This document shows positions 1 through 6,580 of a stretch of DNA of 16,478 nucleotides, piece by piece. The DNA is taken from positions 14,404 through 30,881 of the forward strand of contig DHWV01000069.1 in assembly GCA_002413355.1 (NCBI GenBank). The letters run 5' to 3'. The number at the start of each line of letters is the position of its first letter. Within the stretch, counting starts at the first letter, position 1. The notes under the pieces were generated by a model, which saw only the letters and a program-made list of their open reading frames with translations, made no database searches and was not told where the DNA came from. This DNA comes from Desulfobulbaceae bacterium UBA5173. GTDB taxonomy: Bacteria; Desulfobacterota; Desulfobulbia; Desulfobulbales; Desulfobulbaceae. The translations under genes were made by a program, and so were the position numbers.

Positions 1-93
1 GCTGTTTGATAGGCAAAACCTACGCCTTTTGGAAGGCAAAACCTATGCTGTTTGTCAGCTCGTAGGTTGCGGGTGAGCGGAACGAACCCCACA
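1..93. repeat. Short direct repeats and a dispersed-type palindromic element at the left edge
   Basis: Two 15-base direct repeats (11-25 and 34-48, one mismatch, 23 bases apart) each carry AGGCAAAACCTA. The octamer GCTGTTTG occurs at 1-8 and 47-54. At 61-93 lies an imperfect inverted repeat beginning CGTAGGTTGCGGGTGAGCG and ending AACCCCACA. It resembles the widespread intergenic element family of the form GTAGGTTGGG...CCCAACA found in many bacterial genomes. No reading frame of note is visible. It may be the remains of a small non-coding repeat element. The family assignment is from memory, and the element may extend beyond the left edge. Confidence 0.4.
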
Positions 94-112
94 TGTCCGC
101 CTCGCCTTATTC

Positions 113-343
113 AAGTTCACTTTATGCTGCTTCAGCTATATAAAACGGGCAGCCCGCTTTGCCAAAAAGCATCCTGACGTGCTCGTTCAGTATGAGAAGA
201 CGCTGAACATCTTGGAGGTAAATCCGTATCATCCATCATTAAGACTGCATCAGCTATAAGGCAAACTGAAGAATCTGCATTCAGTTTCCATCAACATGTC
301 GTTCCGCATCACCTTAGAGTTTTATTTCTCTGAGCAAGAGATT
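113..343 (+). pseudogene. Broken RelE/YafQ-family mRNA-interferase toxin
   Basis: One plus-strand frame (codons beginning at 143, 146 and so on) reads as a RelE/ParE-superfamily toxin: SYIKRAARFAKKHPD, then YEKTLNILEVNPYHPSLRL, HQL-stop-GKLKN, and LHSVSINMSFRITLEF followed by SEQEI. This follows the family pattern NP-hP-LR-H-L-GKL-x-SVSI-x-YRI. The gene is dead in three ways: an in-frame TAA at 257-259 sits where the family has a Lys codon (H-L-K-G-K-L), no Met start is visible at the N-terminus, and the last dozen or so residues (the usual D-x-G-x-H-D-x-V-Y) are missing. The frame simply runs on into the antisense of nifN. No antitoxin gene is visible beside it. It looks like a decayed toxin-antitoxin module left next to the nifN 3' end. 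Confidence 0.75.
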
Positions 344-362
344 GAGGCTTCAAACGCAGATT

Positions 363-1724
363 TCACATATACGAATAGCCCACAGAGGAATCGTCTTGTT
401 TCTTGGCGATCAGCGCGTTGGTGACTGTATCAAAGAGCTGCTGCGCCCCGCTGTAGCAGAGATGCAGAATGCGCTGCCCGCCAACGCGGTCATGGATGGG
501 GAAGCCAACCCGGATCAGCGGCACCTTCAGCTTGCGGGCGAGCGGGTAGCCTTTGGAGTGACCAACGAGCAGATCAGGCTCCAGCGACTCAGCCAACTCG
601 GCGATATCGAAGAAGTCCGCACCTTCATGCACCTGCGGCTGTTCGACCAGAATGCCTTTAGTCACCTCGGCAATGGCTGCGGCCAGCTTGCCTGATGTGC
701 CGCCAGAGGCGCAGAGCACCGGCACAATGCCGATCTCGGCAAGGAACGCAGTCAAGCCAACCACCAAGTCTTCTTCACCGTAGATGATCGCTTTCTTGCC
801 AAAAACGTACTTGTGGCCGTCCACATAGGCATCGACCAAGCGTCCCCGCTCCTTGCGGTATTTCTCCGGCACAGGCAGATCGCTTAATTGAGCCAGCAGG
901 GCAAAGAAGCGGTCGCTTTCCTCAATGCCAACAGGCAGGCCAAGCCGATGATGGCCGACGTTGAACTTCTCCTGCAAGGGAAGCGCACCGCTTAGGCTGT
1001 CGTTCAAGGTGCGGCCAAACTCGATGGTCGCCTTGCTGCGGCCCATCGCGGTAATTGCAGCTAAGGGTGTGCCGCCGGACTGAATCTTCTCATACTCAAG
1101 CAGGGCAGGGCCGTCCATCGTCTCGGCAAGATCAGGCAGCATTGTGCAGTTGAGACCGAAGTCAGCCATGATCTCTTTCAGTAAACGGTAATCGGCAGAA
1201 GAGACAAAGCCAGGCAAGAGGTTGATCGTCTCGGTGCGCGGCCCGCCTTTCGCCCGCTGCTCAATCACTGCCTGCACCGCGCCGTGAAAGCCCTCCATGT
1301 GCGTGCCGGAGTAGCTCGGCGTGGCAACATGGACGAACTCTGGCAAGCCTTCCGAGCCTGCGGTGTCTTTGGCGTATTCTAAGAGATAGCGGGCCACGTC
1401 ATCGCCGATGGTCTCGGTCAGGCAGGTGGTGGCGATACCGATCAGGGCGGGTCGGTATTTGGCGGCCACATTGGTCAGGCCCAGCTTGAGATTCGGGCCG
1501 CCGCCATAAACCGCGTTCTTCTCGGACAGCGAGGATGAGGCAATGTCTATCGGCTCGTTGTAGTGGCTGATGATGTAGCGGCGCATGTAGGTTGCGCAGC
1601 CTTGCGAGCCGTGCAGGTAGGGCACCGCGCCCTCAATGCCTTTGAAGGCTAAACACGCGCCGAGCGGTCTGCACAGCTTGCAGGCGTTGGTGGTCGAAAT
1701 GTAGTTGGGATGCGGCTTGCTCAT
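363..1724 (-). CDS. nifN: Nitrogenase FeMo-cofactor scaffold subunit NifN (NifK-related)
   Basis: This 453-residue protein belongs to the nitrogenase component-1 superfamily. With NifE, NifN forms the NifEN scaffold on which the L-cluster precursor is matured into FeMo-cofactor in the cytoplasm. Seen: CRPLGA at 18-23, HGSQGCATYMRRY at 38-50, SSSLSEKNAVYGGG at about 63-76, TTCLTETIGDD at 99-109, and the C-terminal VPLIRVGFPIHDR followed by GQRILHLCYSG, ending VGYSYM. Length (about 450 aa) and the very short N-terminus fit NifN rather than NifK, which has a longer N-terminal extension. Cys18, Cys43 and Cys101 sit at exactly the spacing of the three NifK P-cluster cysteines. The start is supported by AAGGAG about 8 bases upstream. 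The gene has its own sigma-54/NifA-type control region. No other nif gene is visible; nothing intact follows in the 362 bases downstream. A NifK-like paralogue is the main alternative. Confidence 0.87.
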   Translation of the reverse strand: MSKPHPNYISTTNACKLCRPLGACLAFKGIEGAVPYLHGSQGCATYMRRYIISHYNEPIDIASSSLSEKNAVYGGGPNLKLGLTNVAAKYRPALIGIATTCLTETIGDDVARYLLEYAKDTAGSEGLPEFVHVATPSYSGTHMEGFHGAVQAVIEQRAKGGPRTETINLLPGFVSSADYRLLKEIMADFGLNCTMLPDLAETMDGPALLEYEKIQSGGTPLAAITAMGRSKATIEFGRTLNDSLSGALPLQEKFNVGHHRLGLPVGIEESDRFFALLAQLSDLPVPEKYRKERGRLVDAYVDGHKYVFGKKAIIYGEEDLVVGLTAFLAEIGIVPVLCASGGTSGKLAAAIAEVTKGILVEQPQVHEGADFFDIAELAESLEPDLLVGHSKGYPLARKLKVPLIRVGFPIHDRVGGQRILHLCYSGAQQLFDTVTNALIAKKQDDSSVGYSYM

Positions 1725-1759
1725 GATCGCTGCTCCTTGAAGAGGTTTGCAGCGTGTTG

Positions 1760-1775
1760 TGCAAGTGCTGTGCCA
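1760..1775 (-). promoter_or_regulatory. Sigma-54 (RpoN) -24/-12 promoter of nifN
   Basis: The minus strand reads TGGCACAGCACTTGCA, an essentially perfect match to the RpoN consensus TGGCACR-N4-TTGCW with the invariant GG and GC at correct spacing. The predicted transcription start, about 12 bases past the GC, is near 1749. That leaves a leader of roughly 25 bases containing AAGGAG before the nifN ATG at 1724. Confidence 0.85.
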
Positions 1776-1853
1776 AGTAAACGAAGCGGCTGTTTGCGTT
1801 GTATTTGCAGCAGATTGCCAAAAGAGGTAGGCAGCAGAGGAACTACAGGCGGT

Positions 1854-1869
1854 TGTTGCGCTGGTGACA
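1854..1869. promoter_or_regulatory. NifA-type upstream activator site (TGT-N10-ACA)
   Basis: TGT at 1854-1856 and ACA at 1867-1869 are separated by exactly 10 bases, the classical NifA enhancer palindrome. Its centre lies about 110 bases upstream of the predicted nifN start site, within the usual 80-150 base range. The motif alone is weak (six fixed bases), but its position relative to a near-perfect sigma-54 promoter of a nif gene makes it persuasive. Confidence 0.65.
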
Positions 1870-1900
1870 GGAATGAAAAGAGCTATTCGTTTTTGCGCTG

Positions 1901-3112
1901 CTACAGCCCGCTCTTTCCCAGCAGCACCACTGCATGGGTACTGATACCTTCCCCCCTGCCAGTGTAGCCCATCTGTTCGGTAGTAGTGGCCTTGATGTTG
2001 ATCTGCTCCGCTGCAACGGCGCAGACAGCGGCGATGCGCTCCTTCATTGCAGTCATATACGGCGCAAGTTTGGGCCGCTGGCAGATCACCGTGATATCGG
2101 CATTGACCAGCCGCATCTGTTTCTCTCCGGCCAGCTCCATCACCCGCGCCAGCAGACGCAGACTATCCGCACCCCGGTAGTGCTCATCTGTGTCCGGGAA
2201 ATGGCGGCCTATGTCGCCTTCGCCGAGTGCGCCAAGAATCGCGTCCATCAGGGCATGAACCAGCACATCCGCATCTGAATGGCCGTCCAGACCGAGATGA
2301 TACGGTATTTCCTGGCCGCCGAGAATGAGCTTGCGCCCCTCGACCAGCCGGTGCGCGTCAAAGCCGTGTCCAATCCGCAGCATCGCGCTGTCCTCCTGCC
2401 GCAGCAGTCCGGCGGCGATGCGCAGATCGTCGGGCCGGGTAATTTTGATGTTCTGCTCGCTGCCCATGACCACCGCCACCGGAATGCCCGCGTGTTCCAG
2501 CAGGGAAGCCTCGTCCGTGCCGAGAAAACCGCTGGCCTCAGCATGGCGGTATGCCTGTTCCAGCACATGCCGCTCCATGCCTTGGGGAGTCTGCGCCTGC
2601 CAAAGCCGCTCGCGGTCAACTGTGCGCACAATTGTTCCGCCCTCTGCTTCCTTCAACGTGTCCTTGACCGGAACTGCCGCAATCACCGCACCGTGCCGCT
2701 CAATACCCTCCACGCAGCGGTCAATGATTGCCGTCGTGACCAAAGGCCGGGCACCGTCATGAACAAGAATGCGGCTGACCGCAGTAGGCAGGGCGGCCAG
2801 CCCGTTGCGTACCGACTGCTGCCGGGTCGCGCCGCCTGCAATCCAAAGGAGTTTGCCCTTGTCGGCTGACTCAAGCAGCGGCAGCAACTGCGCTTGGCCA
2901 GCGTGCAGATGTTCCGGCGGCAGCACAACAGCGACCGCAGCAACAAGCGGATGCTGCAAGAAAACCCGCAGCGTCCGGGCCAGCAGCGGCTCTCCGCCCA
3001 GATCAAGGAACTGCTTAGGAATGGCTGCCCCCATTCTGGAGCCGAACCCTGCGGCAGGGATGATTACGCCGACAGAGCAATTTCCAGTCACTTCAGTGCG
3101 TTCTCTCAACAT
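1901..3112 (-). CDS. ispDF: Bifunctional IspD-IspF, MEP-pathway enzyme
   Basis: This 403-residue fusion carries two non-consecutive steps of the methylerythritol phosphate route to isoprenoids. The N-terminal IspD (about 13-240) makes CDP-methylerythritol from MEP and CTP: IIPAAGFGSRMG at 17-28 is the CTP-binding glycine-rich loop, VHDGARPLV lies at 117-125 and TPQG at 175-178. The C-terminal IspF (about 244-403) cyclises the phosphorylated intermediate: GHGFDAHRL holds the zinc ligands Asp252 and His254, His286 lies in DVLVHALMDA, and TTTEQMGYTGRGEG closes the domain. The ATG overlaps the ligA stop (shared ATGTTGA), implying translational coupling. The only ribosome-binding candidate is a weak AAAGAG. 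Ends TAG. Such fusions are standard in several proteobacterial groups. Confidence 0.95.
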   Translation of the reverse strand: MLRERTEVTGNCSVGVIIPAAGFGSRMGAAIPKQFLDLGGEPLLARTLRVFLQHPLVAAVAVVLPPEHLHAGQAQLLPLLESADKGKLLWIAGGATRQQSVRNGLAALPTAVSRILVHDGARPLVTTAIIDRCVEGIERHGAVIAAVPVKDTLKEAEGGTIVRTVDRERLWQAQTPQGMERHVLEQAYRHAEASGFLGTDEASLLEHAGIPVAVVMGSEQNIKITRPDDLRIAAGLLRQEDSAMLRIGHGFDAHRLVEGRKLILGGQEIPYHLGLDGHSDADVLVHALMDAILGALGEGDIGRHFPDTDEHYRGADSLRLLARVMELAGEKQMRLVNADITVICQRPKLAPYMTAMKERIAAVCAVAAEQINIKATTTEQMGYTGRGEGISTHAVVLLGKSGL

Positions 3113-5130
3113 ACCGAAACTCTTTGAGCATTCGTCATTTGCAGAAACGCCTGCTCATCCAGCACGGTGATACCCAACTCTGCGGCCTTCTTCAGCTTGC
3201 TGCCCGCTTTTTCGCCCGCGACCAGATGCGTCACTTTTTTGCTGATGCTGCTCACTGCATCACCGCCCAAGTCCTTGACCCGCTGTTCCGCTTCCGCTCT
3301 GCTCATACTGCTGAGGGTGCCGGTGAAGAGAAAAACCATACCTGATAACTGGCCGCCGCTTGGTGTCTTTTCCACAGCTTGAACCGTCAAACCAAGCTCC
3401 AGCAGGCGGCTAACAAGCTGGCAGCTCTCAGGATTAGTGCAATATTCCCGCATTGCTGCCGCCGTCTGTCCACCGATGCCGTCAACGGCCAGCAATTGCT
3501 CCTGCGTGGCCCGCATGAATTGGTCAAGGCTGGGAAAACGCTCTGCCAGCAGCTCGGCCGTGGTCTCGCCGACATGACGAATGCCCAGCGCGGCCAGCAA
3601 CTTGGCCAGAGTGGTCTGCTTGGCCTTTTCCACTGCCTGAAGCAGCTTGTCCGCTGACTTCTCACCCCAGCCATCCAAGGCCGCCAGCCGCTCTTTATCC
3701 AAGCGGAAGATGTCGGGAATATCCGCAATCAGCCCGGCATCCAGCAGCTTTTCAACGTTCTTTGGGCCAAGCCCTTCAATATCCAAGCCTGACTTGCCAG
3801 CAAACCAGATGATGCGTTGCAGCCGCTGCGCCGGACACTGGATATTGCGGCAGCGCGTCACGGCCTCGCCTTCGGGCCGATGCAAAGGCTGTTGGCAGAC
3901 TGGGCATTCTTTTGGAAAAACAACCGGCTGCTCGCTGCCGTTGCGTCGTTCAACTAGCGGCCTGACCACTTCTGGGATCACATCGCCTGCCCGACGCACC
4001 AGCACCGTGTCGCCGATCATCAAGCCTTTGCGCCGGATTTCCTCCTGATTGTGCAGTGCCGCACGCCGCACGGTCGCGCCGCCAATGCTCACCGGCTCCA
4101 GCACCGCCACCGGCGTGACCGCACCCGTCCGCCCAACCTGAAACTCCACCCCGCTCATCACCGCCTCAGCCTCTTCAGCCGGGAATTTCCACGCCGCTGC
4201 CCAGCGCGGGGCGCGGGCCGTGCTGCCCAGCCGCTCGTGCAGACTGAAATTGTTGACCTTGACCACCATGCCGTCAATTTCGTAATCCAGCCCGTGGCGA
4301 AGCTGCTGAAGCCGTTGATACTGCTCCTCAACCTCAGCCAGCGTGCCGCAGATTTTCACCAGCGGACAGACCGGCAGGCCCAGCGAGCGCAGCCACGGGA
4401 ACAGCTCGGCCATGCTGCGGCAGGGCACAGCGGCTGTGTCCGCGATGCCATAGACAAAAAAACTGAGCGGGCGGGCCGCCGTGACTTTCGGATCAAGCTG
4501 GCGCAGTGAGCCAGCGGCGGCGTTGCGCGGGTTGGCAAAGAGCGGCTCCTCCTGCTCGGCCCGCTGCTGGTTGAGGGCGGCGAAGTCACGCCGGGCAAGA
4601 TAGACCTCGCCGCGCACGGCCAGCCGCTCCGGCAGCTCTGCTCCATTCAGCCGCAGCGGGATGTTGCGCACGGTGCGCAGGTTGGCGGTGATGTTCTCAC
4701 CAACCACGCCGTTGCCGCGTGTCGAACCTTCAATCAGCAGCCCGTGCTCGTAGATCAGCTCCACCGCCAGCCCGTCAATCTTCGGCTCCGCTGTCCATGT
4801 TAGCTGCTCAGAAGAGTTCAGCCGCCGCCGGATGCGCTCCTCGAAATCATAGAGTTCATCAGCAGCAAAGATGTTGTCCAGACTGAGCATAGGCAAGCTG
4901 TGCGCGGCCTCAGCAAAGGCAGCCAACGGCTCACCACCCACGCGCTGGCTGGGTGAGTCCGGCGTGACCAGCTCTGGGTATTGCTCCTCCATCTCCAGCA
5001 GCTCGCGGAAAAGATGGTCATATTCCGCATCACTGATGATCGGATCATCCAGCACGTAATAACGGTGCGCGTGGTGCTGGAGCTGCGAGCGCAACTCCGC
5101 CAGCCGCTGTACCGCCTGCGACTTGCTCAT
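3106..5130 (-). CDS. ligA: NAD+-dependent DNA ligase LigA
   Basis: Seals nicks in duplex DNA during replication and repair using NAD+. Domains in order: Ia N-terminal NAD-binding segment (HHAHRYYVLDDPIISDAEYD at 19-38), adenylation domain with the AMP-accepting lysine in EPKIDG (Lys117), OB fold, a four-cysteine zinc finger (CPVC, then CRNIQC, around 410-435), helix-hairpin-helix repeats, and a C-terminal BRCT domain (LSGMVFLFTGTL through KVTHLVAGEKAGSKL). The chosen start, MSKSQAVQRL at 5130, gives 674 residues (E. coli LigA has 671) and has AGGA seven bases upstream. A longer open frame to 5193 would overlap the preceding gene and add non-homologous residues. Only one base separates it from the tautomerase stop, and its 3' end overlaps ispDF, so the three are probably one transcript. 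Confidence 0.96.
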   Translation of the reverse strand: MSKSQAVQRLAELRSQLQHHAHRYYVLDDPIISDAEYDHLFRELLEMEEQYPELVTPDSPSQRVGGEPLAAFAEAAHSLPMLSLDNIFAADELYDFEERIRRRLNSSEQLTWTAEPKIDGLAVELIYEHGLLIEGSTRGNGVVGENITANLRTVRNIPLRLNGAELPERLAVRGEVYLARRDFAALNQQRAEQEEPLFANPRNAAAGSLRQLDPKVTAARPLSFFVYGIADTAAVPCRSMAELFPWLRSLGLPVCPLVKICGTLAEVEEQYQRLQQLRHGLDYEIDGMVVKVNNFSLHERLGSTARAPRWAAAWKFPAEEAEAVMSGVEFQVGRTGAVTPVAVLEPVSIGGATVRRAALHNQEEIRRKGLMIGDTVLVRRAGDVIPEVVRPLVERRNGSEQPVVFPKECPVCQQPLHRPEGEAVTRCRNIQCPAQRLQRIIWFAGKSGLDIEGLGPKNVEKLLDAGLIADIPDIFRLDKERLAALDGWGEKSADKLLQAVEKAKQTTLAKLLAALGIRHVGETTAELLAERFPSLDQFMRATQEQLLAVDGIGGQTAAAMREYCTNPESCQLVSRLLELGLTVQAVEKTPSGGQLSGMVFLFTGTLSSMSRAEAEQRVKDLGGDAVSSISKKVTHLVAGEKAGSKLKKAAELGITVLDEQAFLQMTNAQRVSVC

Positions 5131-5131
5131 C

Positions 5132-5320
5132 TCAGTCCTGATCATCAAGCAGCCTGCCGCCGGAAGCGATGTTCTCCCGCTGCTCCTCGTCAATGAAGAT
5201 CAGGATCGAATCCGCTGGCTTGCCGGTCTCCAAGGCGATGACATCGGTCACTCCCTTGACGATCCGCTTTTTCTGCTTCCTTGTCAATGTGCCTGCAACA
5301 CGAATGCTCACGTAGGGCAT
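5132..5320 (-). CDS. 4-oxalocrotonate tautomerase-family protein
   Basis: This 62-residue protein has the single beta-alpha-beta unit typical of the 4-OT family, which works as oligomers with the N-terminal proline as general base. The start is fixed by MPYVSIRVAG at 5320, which puts Pro next to the removable Met, and by GAGGAG ten bases upstream; a longer frame from 5350 would bury the proline. Lys/Arg-rich helix 1 (TRKQKKRIVKGVTDVI) and ENIASGG near the end match the family. The position equivalent to catalytic Arg11 of classical 4-OT is Thr and that of Arg39 is not Arg, so the classical substrate is unlikely and the reaction is unknown. It is followed after one base by ligA and is probably cotranscribed with it. 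Confidence 0.85.
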   Translation of the reverse strand: MPYVSIRVAGTLTRKQKKRIVKGVTDVIALETGKPADSILIFIDEEQRENIASGGRLLDDQD

Positions 5321-5431
5321 GTTCAGTCTCCTCGTTTTGATGAAAAACAATGCGCCGCTTCAATCCTTCATCGTATCAGGCTTGCCCATGAAAGTCGAAG
5401 GACATTTGCGGGCGGCTTCGCTTGTTTTAGC

Positions 5432-6319
5432 TCATTCCTGCACGCTTTCCGCCATCTGCAAATACACATCGTTGACTGCGTTCTCATAGGCCGTTACCAG
5501 TTTCCTCATGCGCAACCAAGCGAATGGAAAGAACGAATCCATCTCTTGCATGTCCCACCAGCCTATTTCATTCAAATGATCCGCAGGGAATGGAAAGCGC
5601 AGTTGAGCAACCTGTTTGACGCTGCCGTCGCTGCCACGGAGCTGCGCTGTCCAATGCTGCGACTTCACCGAGACCAGCCCATCATTCTCCCCTTCCTTCT
5701 CGTTAATGACAGACCACGAGTGCTGGAGCGGGAGGAAGACCGCGTCATGCGCCTCCGCGCTTGCATAGGCCCGATAGACCACTGGGTTGCCTGCTTCCTT
5801 GTCTCGTGCCCGAAGATTAAACTGGGCACAGGCGGCCGTGGTTAAATCCTTGAAGCCTTCCAGATTGAGAAGCGGACGCAGGGCACTGATGACCGCACTG
5901 CCACCTGCGCTGCATCCTGCATCGGCAAAGGAGGTGCCCAAGTGGGGTGTGCCAATCGTGGTGAGCGATGCGACCTTTTCCGCCATGCCGGGAATGTCAA
6001 CAATCATGTGCCGGGCATCCAGGCCGCCCATGCTGTGGGCGATGACATGCACTTTACCAGAGCTGTTGCCTGCAAGCAGACGCTGTATCTGCTCACTGAG
6101 CTGCCGCGCCCGCAAATCAACTCCCCCGGCGAAAGAGACGCTGGTGTGATGCACTTCAAAGCCATGCCGTTCAAGATGGCTCTTGATGCCTTTGAAGTAG
6201 TGGAGGCGGTCGCCTAACTGATCATCGTCCCTGCCCGACATAACGACAACACTCTGCCGGAGGAAGTCAATTCTGGCGATGCCGTGCGCCAGCACAATGG
6301 GATATGCGTTCCGAGACAT
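5432..6319 (-). CDS. Alpha/beta-hydrolase lipase, bacterial family I-like
   Basis: This 295-residue esterase/lipase would hydrolyse acyl esters. It begins directly with YPIVLAHGI (6-14), the oxyanion-hole strand typical of Pseudomonas/Burkholderia-type lipases. The nucleophile is Ser96 in AHSMGGLDAR, with Ala in the first glycine position of GxSxG. The likely acid is Asp213 in ENDGLVSV and the likely base is His248 in ADHLNEIGW, matching family order and spacing. TIGTPHLGTSFAD at 121-133 is also diagnostic. The start at 6319 is chosen because AAGGAG lies seven bases upstream; a longer frame to 6415 adds non-homologous residues and would cover a plausible promoter. No signal peptide and no foldase gene are visible, so it may be cytoplasmic. 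The gap of 111 bases to the tautomerase gene allows separate transcription. Confidence 0.88.
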   Translation of the reverse strand: MSRNAYPIVLAHGIARIDFLRQSVVVMSGRDDDQLGDRLHYFKGIKSHLERHGFEVHHTSVSFAGGVDLRARQLSEQIQRLLAGNSSGKVHVIAHSMGGLDARHMIVDIPGMAEKVASLTTIGTPHLGTSFADAGCSAGGSAVISALRPLLNLEGFKDLTTAACAQFNLRARDKEAGNPVVYRAYASAEAHDAVFLPLQHSWSVINEKEGENDGLVSVKSQHWTAQLRGSDGSVKQVAQLRFPFPADHLNEIGWWDMQEMDSFFPFAWLRMRKLVTAYENAVNDVYLQMAESVQE

Positions 6320-6386
6320 TTCCTTGCTCCTTGCGATAGGCCGTAGTTTTTGCGATGCAATGCTGTTCTCTGAACAGAGCTGCATC

Positions 6387-6415
6387 AGCATAAGAAAAGG
6401 GCGAGCGATCGGCAA
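6387..6415 (-). promoter_or_regulatory. Candidate sigma-70-type promoter of the lipase gene
   Basis: The minus strand shows TTGCCG (6410-6415), a 17-base spacer and TATGCT (6387-6392), each matching 4 of 6 consensus bases. It lies about 70 bases upstream of the chosen lipase start. A short perfect palindrome, CTGTTC-TCT-GAACAG (6363-6377), lies just downstream and could be an operator. Both are pattern matches only. Confidence 0.3.
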
Positions 6416-6497
6416 GAGCTTTCAACGGATGGACCATAGGAATGTGCAGCCTTCGCTCCATGCCCGCATTCTGAGCCTCCACTGCCGCTTTCCCTCA

Positions 6498-6526
6498 TTG
6501 CGCAAGCCTCAGCAATATGCTATGAT
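6498..6526 (+). promoter_or_regulatory. Candidate promoter of the ferredoxin/ASKHA gene
   Basis: TTGCGC (6498-6503, only the TTG matches), an exact 17-base spacer and TATGAT (6521-6526, 5 of 6 -10 bases) lie 55 bases before the ATG at 6581. The -35 match is weak. The site lies in the 261-base divergent gap between the lipase and the ASKHA gene. Confidence 0.4.
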
Positions 6527-6580
6527 TTTCCCTTCTTCAGCCTCAGTTATTCCCGCTACCTGCACACCAATGGAGCCTTC

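Noticed and set aside
342..695. Plus-strand frame opposite the 3' half of nifN as a gene.
   Set aside because: It is the antisense of nifN codons; the true plus-strand signal here is the toxin remnant, which ends at about 343 in a different frame.
363..1724. Calling the nitrogenase-like gene nifK.
   Set aside because: It lacks the long NifK N-terminal extension and its C-terminal pattern (RVGFPIHDRVGGQRILHL, VGYSYM) fits NifN of anaerobes better, although the three P-cluster-type cysteines are present.
2279..2869. Long plus-strand open frame opposite ispDF (196 codons).
   Set aside because: It is antisense to strongly conserved IspD/IspF coding sequence, has no family resemblance or ribosome-binding site, and is typical of shadow frames in GC-rich genes. 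The same holds for the frames at 4051-4509, 5123-5845, 8977-9360 and 14530-15144.
6363..6377. LexA/SOS box in CTGTTCTCTGAACAG.
   Set aside because: The CTG-to-CAG spacing is 9 rather than 10 bases and no SOS gene follows; it remains only a possible palindromic operator.
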